From an uncultured Gammaproteobacteria bacterium (GTDB taxonomy: Bacteria; Pseudomonadota; Gammaproteobacteria; Rariloculales; Rariloculaceae): a stretch of DNA of 12,702 nt. The notes beneath the pieces were generated by a model. The model made no database searches. It was not told the origin of the DNA and worked only from the letters and a program-made list of their open reading frames with translations. The stretch is from the NCBI GenBank assembly GCA_946887385.1, contig CAMPKU010000122.1:1-12702 (forward strand), given 5' to 3'. This document shows positions 6,820-12,702 of the stretch, one piece after another; the first letter of the stretch is position 1, and each line of letters starts with the position of its first letter. Both the position numbers and the translations under genes were made by a program.

Positions 6820-6834
6820 CTACTACACGGGTAG
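6813..6834. promoter_or_regulatory. Candidate BlaI-type operator (GTAG/CTAC half-sites)
   Basis: GTAGATTCTAC at 6813-6823 is a perfect palindrome around a central T. A third half-site GTAG at 6831-6834 pairs with CTAC at 6820-6823, spaced as CTAC-7 bases-GTAG. BlaI/MecI repressors bind dyads built on TACA/TGTA or CTAC/GTAG cores, and they regulate their own genes. The site overlaps the predicted -10 box and ends in the ribosome site of the repressor gene, as expected for autorepression. Binding is inferred from location and pattern only. Confidence 0.5.
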
Positions 6835-6843
6835 GAGAACGCG

Positions 6844-7221
6844 GTGCCGCAGCCGAAGTTGAGCAAGCTCGAGCTCAAGATCATGGAAGCCCTTTGGACC
6901 AAGGGGCCGTCGTCGGTCCGCGAAATCCAAGAGAGCTTTCCGGCTAAGCGCCGGCCCGCGTACACCACCGTGCAGACGATGGTCTACCGCCTCGAAGCGA
7001 AGAACGCGCTGAAGCGCACGAAAAAGATCGGCAACGCGCACATCTTCGAGGCCGTGGTTACGCAAAGCGCGGCGCGACGCAAGGTCATCGACGATCTGCT
7101 CGGCTTCTTTGGCGGCCGGGCGCAACCATTGATGTCGCATCTCATCGAATCCGGCCAGCTCACGCTCGCCGACATCGAAGACGCCCGCAAAGCACTGCGC
7201 GACGCCGACAAGAAGGAGTGA
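6844..7221 (+). CDS. blaI-like: BlaI/MecI/CopY-family transcriptional repressor
   Basis: A 125-residue dimeric repressor. GTG at 6844 follows GGAG at 6834-6837. The N-terminal winged helix (residues about 5-75) has the family's hallmarks: KLSKLELKIMEALWTKGPSSVREIQ for the first helices and RPAYTTVQTMVYRLEAKNALKRTK for the recognition helix and wing. The C-terminal part (76-125) forms the helical dimer region with VIDDLLGFFGG and QLTLADIEDARKAL. In known systems such as BlaR1-BlaI, a partner M56 protease destroys the repressor on an envelope signal, releasing the operon. The downstream M56 gene is 3 bp away, so the pair is certainly co-transcribed. No beta-lactamase or penicillin-binding gene is seen here, so 'blaI' denotes the family, not beta-lactam resistance. 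Candidate operator sites sit directly upstream. Confidence 0.93.
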   Translation: MPQPKLSKLELKIMEALWTKGPSSVREIQESFPAKRRPAYTTVQTMVYRLEAKNALKRTKKIGNAHIFEAVVTQSAARRKVIDDLLGFFGGRAQPLMSHLIESGQLTLADIEDARKALRDADKKE

Positions 7222-7224
7222 TCC

Positions 7225-8427
7225 ATGTTGGCTCACATCGTGAATCATCTGTGGCAATCCACGTTGGTCGTTGCGGCGGTCGGCGCGTTCGCGCTGCTGC
7301 TGCGCGAGCACGGCGCGCACACGCGTTACTGGCTTTGGTGGGCGGCTTCGGTGAAATTCCTCCTGCCGTTCTCGTTGCTTACCGCGCTTGGCGCGTCGCT
7401 GGCAACGCCTGAGACGCCGCTCTTTGATGGCGCCGCGTGGCCCGTGGCGCTGGCAGCTCTTGCCGAGCCGATGCCCACGTCAGCGGCGGTTGCGCCGTGG
7501 GCTCTGACCCTGCTGGCGGTCTGGGGGCTCGGGTGCGCGGCTGTCGCCGTCACATGGCTCACGCGCGCGCTCGAGGTTCGCGCACTGCTGCGAGCATCTG
7601 CGCCGTATGCGGGGGCGATGCCCGCCGTCGAATCGGGGCCGCAGCTGCGCACGTCGGCAGCCCTCGTCGAGCCCGCGCTCGTTGGCGTGTTCCGCCCGGT
7701 ATTGCTGCTGCCGCTGGGCTTGACCGATCACCTCGGGCCCGCGCCGCTCAACGCTGTCATCGAGCACGAGCTCGCGCACTGGCGCCGCCGCGACAATTTG
7801 ACGGCCGCGGTGCACATGCTCGTGGAAACCGCGTTTTGGTTTCACCCTGTGGTGTGGTGGATCGGCGCGCGGCTCGTGGAGGAGCGCGAGCGCGCCTGCG
7901 ACGAGGCCGTCGTGCGAGCGGGGCACGACGGGCGCATCTATGCCGAAGGCATTCTCACCGTTTGCGAGCGCTACGTCGCATCCAAGCTGAAATGCGCGGC
8001 CGGCATCAGTGGCGCCGACCTGAAGCGGCGCGTGGTCGAAATAGCGAGGAGTAAAGCCATGAGCGATTTATCCGTGCAAAAAAAGGTGCTGTTGGGCGCG
8101 TTCGCGGTTTGTTTGCTCGTGGTGCCCATCATCTTCGGCGCCGCCGCGCAGACCGACGAGAATCTCCGCCCCCTAGTGCGCATTGCGCCGGAGTATCCCA
8201 CCGCAGCGCTAGAAGCCGGCCGCGAGGGCAGCGTGGAGCTCGAGTTCACTATCACCGCTACCGGCACGACCAAGGACGTCGTCGTCATCGACGCATCCTC
8301 GCCCGAGTTCGAAGCCCCGGCCGTGGCGGCGTTGCTCCGATGGCGGTATCAGCCATTGGTCGAGAACGGAACCGCGATCGAGAGGCGCGGCATGCGAACG
8401 ACGATTAGTTATTCTCTGGAGCAATAG
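7225..8427 (+). CDS. M56 (BlaR1-like) metallopeptidase with C-terminal TonB domain
   Basis: A 400-residue inner-membrane protein. ATG at 7225 has AAGGAG at 7213-7218, inside the end of the blaI-like gene. Membrane helices lie at about 11-26, 38-60 and 90-112. The zinc site HELAH is at 181-185 in AVIEHELAHWRRRDN, and the second motif ERERACDEAVV (220-230) supplies the further acidic ligand, as in M56 enzymes. A fourth helix spans 289-307. The region after it is not the penicillin-binding sensor of BlaR1 but a TonB C-terminal domain (about 315-398), with APEYPTAALEAGREGSVELEF and PAVAALLRWRYQP. The TonB part would lie in the periplasm. The usual role would be to sense an envelope state and cleave the partner repressor. 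What the TonB-like tail touches is unknown; candidates are peptidoglycan or a TonB-dependent receptor. Its last 23 bp overlap the convergent lipoprotein gene. Confidence 0.92.
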   Translation: MLAHIVNHLWQSTLVVAAVGAFALLLREHGAHTRYWLWWAASVKFLLPFSLLTALGASLATPETPLFDGAAWPVALAALAEPMPTSAAVAPWALTLLAVWGLGCAAVAVTWLTRALEVRALLRASAPYAGAMPAVESGPQLRTSAALVEPALVGVFRPVLLLPLGLTDHLGPAPLNAVIEHELAHWRRRDNLTAAVHMLVETAFWFHPVVWWIGARLVEERERACDEAVVRAGHDGRIYAEGILTVCERYVASKLKCAAGISGADLKRRVVEIARSKAMSDLSVQKKVLLGAFAVCLLVVPIIFGAAAQTDENLRPLVRIAPEYPTAALEAGREGSVELEFTITATGTTKDVVVIDASSPEFEAPAVAALLRWRYQPLVENGTAIERRGMRTTISYSLEQ

Positions 8428-8737
8428 CGCGAACCAGGCTCGACGAGCAGCGCTCCGACTCGCAGATCGGCGCGTAGCCGAAGCGCCGTGGGCCGCATGG
8501 TGCGGACCTCACTTGCGGCGCGCGATAGCGGCGCACCCAGTCCGCGAAGCTTTGCGCGTAGCGGCGATTGATCGGTACCAGTGTGCACCTCGGGTCTTCC
8601 AGCACTACGCACTCGCGATCCTCGGTGCAAGCGAACCAGGCGTTCTCGATTTGAAGTGGAATGACGCGCGGGCCGCAGCCGGGCCCGCAGCCGGCAAATA
8701 ACAGCGCGGCCGTCGCGATGCGAATGATTTTGGCCAT
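8405..8737 (-). CDS. Small Cys-rich lipoprotein
   Basis: A 110-residue probable lipoprotein of unknown function. Starting at ATG 8737 gives a short positive N-terminus (MAKIIR), a hydrophobic stretch and the lipobox LFAGC, with Cys17 to be lipidated. An in-frame TTG at 8746 would add three residues. No strong ribosome site is visible. Besides Cys17 it has Cys at 21, 37, 43, 51, 81, 92 and 97, in the pattern FACTEDRECVV, PRCTLVPINRRYA, APCGPRRFGYAPICESERC. The C-x5-C-x7-C and later C-x10-C-x4-C spacing suggests disulfides in a small periplasmic domain, as in other 'C-x2-D-x-DC' secreted proteins of Gram-negative bacteria. It converges on the M56 gene and overlaps it by 23 bp, and is divergent from the TauE-type gene. 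Confidence 0.75.
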   Translation of the reverse strand: MAKIIRIATAALLFAGCGPGCGPRVIPLQIENAWFACTEDRECVVLEDPRCTLVPINRRYAQSFADWVRRYRAPQVRSAPCGPRRFGYAPICESERCSSSLVRAIAPENN

Positions 8738-8856
8738 GCTGGTCAAGCTGCGATAACCCTGCTATCTAAGACGCTCGAGCCGCAACCTCGTAACGGCCGC
8801 CGCAAGCGCTTGGCGACGGAGCCTTCACGAATCGCGCGGTGCGTCGCTGGTAGGGA

Positions 8857-9606
8857 ATGGAATTATCTGAGCTGGTCGCGTACGCGGCGCTCGGCACGGG
8901 CGCCGGCGTGCTCGTAGGCTGCGTGGGCATCGGCGGCGTGATCATCGTGCCGGCGCTCGTCTACTTCGCCGGGCATTCCGTACCGACGGCGATCGCGGCC
9001 GCCATGTGCGCGTTCATTGCGTCGGGCGTCGTCGGCAGCTACGCCTACACGAAAGCAGGCTCGATCCGCTGGCGGATGACGGCATGGACGTGGGTCGGCG
9101 CCTTGCCCTGCGCGTTTGCCGGTGCGTTGCTCGTGAACGCCGTGGCGCCAACATTCCTCGAGCTTGCGATTGCGCTGCTCACCGTGGGGTCGGGATTGCA
9201 CGCGCTGCGGGGACGCCGCGGGCCGTCGCAAGGGCATCGAACGCTGTCGCCGCCGGTGCTGGCCGCGGTTGGCGGCGGCACGGGGTTTTTGTCCGCGCTC
9301 ACGGGAACGGGCGGCCCTCTCGTGCTGGTGCCGATTCTCGTGGCACTCGACGTTCCGATCCTCGCCTCGATCGGCTTGGCGCAAGCCATCCAGCTCCCCG
9401 TGGCCGCCGCGGCGACCGGCGGCTACTGGCTCTCGGGTGCGCTCGTGCTGCCGCTGGGGTTGGCGCTCGGCGCCGGTATCGGGCTCGGCACATGGATAGG
9501 GGCGAGAGTCGCGCATCGCTTGCCTACCGCTACGTTACGCAGGGCGGTCGCCGCGCTACTTGTGATCGTCGGCACCGCCATGCTGCTGCACCTCGTTACG
9601 AGATAG
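8857..9606 (+). CDS. TauE/SafE-family sulfite or sulfonate exporter-like membrane protein
   Basis: A 249-residue polytopic protein with about eight membrane helices (roughly 8-35, 42-63, 76-97, 100-117, 133-160, 166-188, 191-215, 226-246) arranged as two similar halves. Each half begins with a Gly-rich segment: GAGVLVGCVGIGGVIIVPAL at about 15-34 and GGGTGFLSALTGTGGPLVLVPIL at about 139-161. These repeats are the mark of the TauE/SafE (DUF81) family, which exports small anions such as sulfite or organosulfonates. The substrate cannot be told here, and no taurine or sulfur genes are nearby. ATG at 8857 follows TAGGGA, though the spacing is very tight. The start fits the family's usual N-terminus. 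It is followed by the DUF6152 gene 57 bp on, after a hairpin. Confidence 0.9.
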   Translation: MELSELVAYAALGTGAGVLVGCVGIGGVIIVPALVYFAGHSVPTAIAAAMCAFIASGVVGSYAYTKAGSIRWRMTAWTWVGALPCAFAGALLVNAVAPTFLELAIALLTVGSGLHALRGRRGPSQGHRTLSPPVLAAVGGGTGFLSALTGTGGPLVLVPILVALDVPILASIGLAQAIQLPVAAAATGGYWLSGALVLPLGLALGAGIGLGTWIGARVAHRLPTATLRRAVAALLVIVGTAMLLHLVTR

Positions 9607-9623
9607 GCCGCGCGTAGCGGCCT
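9605..9623 (+). terminator. GC-rich hairpin after the TauE/SafE gene (weak terminator)
   Basis: AGGCCGC (9605-9611) and GCGGCCT (9617-9623) form a perfect 7-bp stem with a 5-base loop, overlapping the stop codon of the exporter gene. Only TT follows, so there is no true U-run. It may be an inefficient terminator or an mRNA-stabilising 3' structure between two genes of one transcript. Confidence 0.4.
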
Positions 9624-9663
9624 TACCGAGCCTGAGCTACATTCGCTCCAAAGGGAGATCCAC

Positions 9664-10788
9664 ATGCGCAAGCCGCTTTACTTGCTCGTTCTGGCGACGG
9701 CCGGGCTGTCCACCGCCGCCTTCGCCCACCACGGCTTCGGCCGCTTCGATCGCACAAAGCCCGTCGAGATCAAGGGCATTATCAAGAGCATCGACTTCGT
9801 GAATCCGCATTCGTACTTGAACCTCGACGTTCGAGGCGCCGACGGCAACCCGATTGCAATGCGCTGCGAGATGCGCGCAGCCACACTGCTGCGCCGCTCG
9901 GGCTGGTCCGAGGAAATGTTCGTTGCGGGCGCCGAGGCCACGATCTTCGGCTTCGGGCACCGCGACGACGAGGCATCTTGCTACCTCGAGGACATCACGA
10001 TCGGCGATGCGCCGAAGCGCAATCGCAACGATCAATTCGAGCACACCACGTCCGTCGATCTGTCGACGCGGCCCAAGCGCCTGCCTACGGGCGAGCCGAA
10101 CATCACGGGGGACTGGGCGCAGGAACAGTACGTGATCGCCGTGCCGCCGGGCGGCGGCGGCGGGCTCGTGCCGAAAAGCATGATCGAAGGCATCGAGTCG
10201 GGCCGGCTTTCGATGAGCGACGTGCCGCCGTCGGGCTGGGGCCCGCGGCCCGTGACGTACACGGCGCGCGGCAAAGCCGAGGCCGACGCGTTTCAAATGT
10301 GGTCGCCGGCCGACAATCCACGCCTGCGATGCCGGCCGACGAGCATCATCTTCGACTGGGTGTTCGACGGCGCCGTCAACCGCATCACGCAAGAGCGCGA
10401 CCGCATCGTCATCGATTACGGGCTCTACAGCTTCCAGCGCGTGATCCACATGAACATGGCGGAGCATCCCGCCAACATCACGCCCACGTACGCGGGCCAT
10501 TCGATCGGACGCTGGGAAGGCGACGTGCTCGTCGTCGACACCGTCGGCTTCGAGCCCGGGGTGCTCGCGCCGCCCGTGAAGCACAGCGACCGGCTGCACG
10601 TCGTCGAACGCTATTCGCTCGATCCCGAGAAGTGGGTGCTCACGCGTGAGTTCGTGGCCGAGGATCCCGTGTACTTCACGGATCAGTACAAGGGCTCCGA
10701 TCAGGTGCTCGTGGCGGACGTGCCGTACGAAGCGCACGCGTGCGACGAGCTGGCGCCGGAGTTTTTGCCGGGCGCCGCGCCGCGCTAG
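9664..10788 (+). CDS. DUF6152-type exported protein with long conserved C-terminal region
   Basis: A 374-residue secreted protein of unknown function. ATG at 9664 is preceded by AAGGGAG (9651-9657). A signal peptide covers residues 1-21, cut after AFA, so the mature protein starts HHGFGRFD. Residues about 22-118 match the DUF6152 pattern I know: KPVEIKGIIKSIDFVNPHSYLNLDV, then RCEMRAATLLRRSGWSEEMF, a beta-rich OB-like domain. Residues about 125-374 form a second conserved block with WSPADNPRLRCRPTSIIFDWVFDG, RVIHMNMAEHPANITPTYAGHSIGRWEGDVLVVDTVGF and LHVVERYSLDPEKW. Proteins with this layout are often multi-copy in Steroidobacter-like and other soil gammaproteobacteria. The single His pair at the mature N-terminus could bind metal, but that is speculation. 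Its gene follows the exporter gene and ends just before a stretch that may hold a gene remnant. Confidence 0.85.
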   Translation: MRKPLYLLVLATAGLSTAAFAHHGFGRFDRTKPVEIKGIIKSIDFVNPHSYLNLDVRGADGNPIAMRCEMRAATLLRRSGWSEEMFVAGAEATIFGFGHRDDEASCYLEDITIGDAPKRNRNDQFEHTTSVDLSTRPKRLPTGEPNITGDWAQEQYVIAVPPGGGGGLVPKSMIEGIESGRLSMSDVPPSGWGPRPVTYTARGKAEADAFQMWSPADNPRLRCRPTSIIFDWVFDGAVNRITQERDRIVIDYGLYSFQRVIHMNMAEHPANITPTYAGHSIGRWEGDVLVVDTVGFEPGVLAPPVKHSDRLHVVERYSLDPEKWVLTREFVAEDPVYFTDQYKGSDQVLVADVPYEAHACDELAPEFLPGAAPR

Positions 10789-10841
10789 AGCTGCTCGAGC
10801 GCCGTGCGATAGGCCGCGACGAGCTCCCGACCGGCGCAGCC
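10785..10841 (-). pseudogene. Possible 3'-terminal remnant of a lost gene
   Basis: On the minus strand, 18 codons followed by TAG read GCAGRELVAAYRTALEQL. The codons end in G or C in 16 of 18 cases, like the real genes here, and the residues look like the amphipathic C-terminal helix of a normal protein. Just upstream a TGA (10842-10844) interrupts the frame, and no start codon or ribosome site exists. The TAG overlaps the stop of the DUF6152 gene. This could be the leftover tail of a deleted neighbour, or chance in GC-rich DNA. Confidence 0.25.
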
Positions 10842-10885
10842 TCATCCTGGTGTGAGCGCTGAGCGGGCGGACTAGACTAGGGGGC

Positions 10886-12702
10886 ATGGCCCGCCCCGAC
10901 GAAGCACACGCGCGTCGCTGGCTGTTCGACGCGGCGCACCCTGCGCCGCCCGCGATCGACGCTGCGATCACGCGCTGCTATCTAGCCGACGAAGCGGCCG
11001 CGGTCGCGGAGCTGATCGAAAAAGCCGCGCTGCCGGATGAGCAGGCCGCGCGCGTTCGCGCCGCGGCTCGCGAGCTCGTCGGCGCCATTCGTCGCCGCCA
11101 GCAAAGCTCGAGCGGCATCGACGCGCTGCTGCGCGAGTACGATCTTTCGTCGGGCGAAGGCATCGTGCTCATGTGCCTCGCCGAGGCGCTGCTGCGCATC
11201 CCGGACCCCGACACAGCCGATCGGCTGATCGCCGACAAGCTCGGTTCCGCCGATTGGGAAGCGCACTTAGGCAGCAGTGACTCGCTGTTCGTGAACGCAT
11301 CCACTTGGGCGCTGCTGCTCACGGGCCGCATCGTGCGGCCGGCCGACGTCGCCGAGCCGCCGGCGCCGTTTTTCGAGCGGGTCATCGGGCGTGTCGGCGA
11401 GCCCGTGGTGCGGGCCGCGTTGCGGCAAGCGATGCGTGTTCTCGGCCAGCAGTTCGTGATGGGCGAGACGATCGAGCGCGCGCTGGCACGCGCCGCGAAG
11501 TCATCCGACCTGCACTCGTTCGACATGCTCGGTGAAGCCGCGCTCACGGCCGCGGATGCGCGGCGCTACTTCGAGTCGTACGGCGCGGCCATCGAAGCCG
11601 TCGGGCGCCGCGCCGCGCGCGCTCCATCGCTGCTCGAGGCGCCGAGCGTGTCCGTGAAGCTGTCGGCGCTCTGCCCGCGTTACGAGGTGCCGCAAAGCGC
11701 ACGCGCAACCCGCGACCTCGCGGCCGCGCTCGCGGAGCTTGCGCTTGCGGCGCGCTCCGCCGGCATCGGCCTCACTGTCGACGCCGAGGAAGCCGATCGG
11801 CTGGAGTTGTCGCTCGCCATCTTCGCCAAAGTTTTTGGCGATGCGCGCTTGAAGGACTACGAGGGCTTGGGCGTGGCCGTGCAGGCGTATCAGAAGCGTG
11901 CGTTGCGCGTGGTCGAGTGGCTCGCCGAGATCGCGGGTCGCGAAGGGCGAACGCTTCCCGTGCGTCTCGTGAAGGGTGCGTATTGGGACAGCGAGATCAA
12001 GCGTGCGCAAGAGCAGGGGCTCGACGGTTACCCCGTATTCACGCGCAAGTGCAACACCGACGTCTCGTACCTGGCGTGCGCGAAGGCGCTGCTCGCGCAG
12101 CACGACACGCTCTATCCGCAATTCGCCACACACAATGCCCACACGGTTTCGTGGCTGCTCGAAGTGGGAGCCGGCAAGCCGTTCGAGCTGCAGCGTCTGC
12201 ACGGCATGGGCGAGGAGCTGTACGGCGAGCTCAACGGCCAACCGGGCTTCGATCGCCGCTGCCGCGTCTATGCGCCCGTGGGCAGCCACGAGCACTTGCT
12301 GCCATACCTCGTGCGGCGGCTGCTCGAGAATGGGGCGAACACGTCGTTCGTGAACCGGCTCGTGCAGGCCGAGACCAGCATCGACGAGATCGTCGCCGAT
12401 CCCGTTCACGTTGCACGCCGCCTGGGCGCCGAAGCGCAGCATCCGCGCATCCCGCTGCCGTCGAAGCTGTTCGCGCCCGAGCGGCGCAACTCGCGCGGCA
12501 CGAATCTCGCTTCGCGACTGGAGCTCGAGCAGCTCGCCGCCGCGCTCGGCTCCACGCACGCGGGGAGGTGGTCGGCGCGGCCGCGCGTCAACGGGGACGA
12601 AGCGCCCGGCGCTGCGCATGAAGTGCGCGACCCGGCCGATCGGCGGCGCGTGGTCGGCCGGGTCGAGTTCGCGAGCGCCGACACGGCTCGGCGCGCCCTG
12701 GA
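10886..12702 (+). CDS. putA: PutA, proline dehydrogenase half (3' end cut by window edge)
   Basis: The N-terminal 605 residues of the bifunctional PutA, which oxidises proline to pyrroline-5-carboxylate with FAD and then to glutamate with NAD. Residues about 1-220 are the arm and domain II. The proline dehydrogenase barrel runs about 250-500, with SVKLSALCPRYE (Lys258), LTVDAEEADRLELSL (Asp299), RLVKGAYWDSEIKRAQ, GYPVFTRK, FATHNAHTV, QRLHGMGEELY, VYAPVGSHEHLLPYLVRRLLENGANTSF. Tyr462, Arg477 and Arg478 match E. coli Tyr540, Arg555 and Arg556, so the active site is intact. The aldehyde dehydrogenase half begins at about 565 and leaves the window. The ribbon-helix-helix DNA-binding head of E. 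coli PutA is absent: the ATG at 10886 starts about 70-78 residues later by alignment, so this PutA should not repress its own gene. A G-run (10880-10884) is a poorly spaced ribosome site. Confidence 0.95.
   Translation, partial: MARPDEAHARRWLFDAAHPAPPAIDAAITRCYLADEAAAVAELIEKAALPDEQAARVRAAARELVGAIRRRQQSSSGIDALLREYDLSSGEGIVLMCLAEALLRIPDPDTADRLIADKLGSADWEAHLGSSDSLFVNASTWALLLTGRIVRPADVAEPPAPFFERVIGRVGEPVVRAALRQAMRVLGQQFVMGETIERALARAAKSSDLHSFDMLGEAALTAADARRYFESYGAAIEAVGRRAARAPSLLEAPSVSVKLSALCPRYEVPQSARATRDLAAALAELALAARSAGIGLTVDAEEADRLELSLAIFAKVFGDARLKDYEGLGVAVQAYQKRALRVVEWLAEIAGREGRTLPVRLVKGAYWDSEIKRAQEQGLDGYPVFTRKCNTDVSYLACAKALLAQHDTLYPQFATHNAHTVSWLLEVGAGKPFELQRLHGMGEELYGELNGQPGFDRRCRVYAPVGSHEHLLPYLVRRLLENGANTSFVNRLVQAETSIDEIVADPVHVARRLGAEAQHPRIPLPSKLFAPERRNSRGTNLASRLELEQLAAALGSTHAGRWSARPRVNGDEAPGAAHEVRDPADRRRVVGRVEFASADTARRAL

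Noticed and set aside
6844..8427. Beta-lactam resistance operon
   Set aside because: Although the repressor is BlaI-like, the M56 protein lacks the penicillin-binding sensor domain and no beta-lactamase or PBP gene is in the window.
1521..8427. Defence or mobile system
   Set aside because: No nuclease, helicase, toxin-antitoxin pair, reverse transcriptase, integrase, transposase or terminal repeats were found; all genes fit envelope or metabolic roles.
9637..10971. Open frame of 444 codons on the minus strand opposite the DUF6152 gene
   Set aside because: The plus-strand gene has a signal peptide, a ribosome site and family motifs. The minus frame has an Arg/His/Asp-rich composition and no ribosome site.
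11501..12619. Open frame of 372 codons on the minus strand opposite putA
   Set aside because: Fully antisense to unmistakable PutA motifs; a shadow frame.

Overview
The window is GC-rich proteobacterial chromosomal DNA, almost wholly coding, with short gaps and several overlapping gene ends. The mix (TonB-dependent receptor, BlaI/M56-TonB pair, BON protein, DUF6491-type and DUF6152-type secreted proteins, PutA without a DNA-binding head) suggests a gammaproteobacterium of the Steroidobacter/Nevskia/Xanthomonas kind. That placement is inference from protein families recalled by eye, not from a search. I see no rRNA, tRNA, CRISPR array, insertion sequence or phage gene.

Layout. (1) 1-1487: an AraC/GyrI-like regulator on the minus strand, cut by the left edge, is divergent from a secreted single-module VOC protein. 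(2) 1521-3446: a TonB-dependent outer-membrane receptor on the minus strand, convergent with the VOC gene and preceded by a perfect 10-bp inverted repeat. (3) 3671-5570: a plus-strand run of small envelope genes: a 28-residue membrane peptide, a six-helix membrane protein, a twin-BON periplasmic protein and a DUF6491-like Cys-containing secreted protein. (4) 5527-6686: a minus-strand pair, DUF421 membrane protein then an isochorismatase-fold hydrolase, joined by an ATGA overlap; the hydrolase 3' end overlaps the DUF6491-like gene. (5) 6791-8427: a promoter with GTAG/CTAC operator-like half-sites, a BlaI-type repressor and an M56 metallopeptidase ending in a TonB C-terminal domain. (6) 8405-8737: a Cys-rich lipoprotein on the minus strand whose end overlaps the M56 gene. 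(7) 8857-10788: a TauE/SafE exporter and a DUF6152-type exported protein. (8) 10886-12702: putA, running off the right edge after the proline dehydrogenase domain.

How they may work together. Most of the window concerns the envelope. The BlaI/M56-TonB pair looks like a self-regulated envelope-sensing switch, with the DUF421/hydrolase operon diverging from its promoter region. The TonB-like tail of the M56 protein and the TonB-dependent receptor 3.8 kb away may or may not be related. PutA (proline catabolism) looks independent. No wholly new system is evident; the most unusual items are the M56-TonB fusion with its operator, the 28-residue membrane peptide with a near-consensus ribosome site, the inverted repeat before the receptor gene, and a possible gene remnant before putA.
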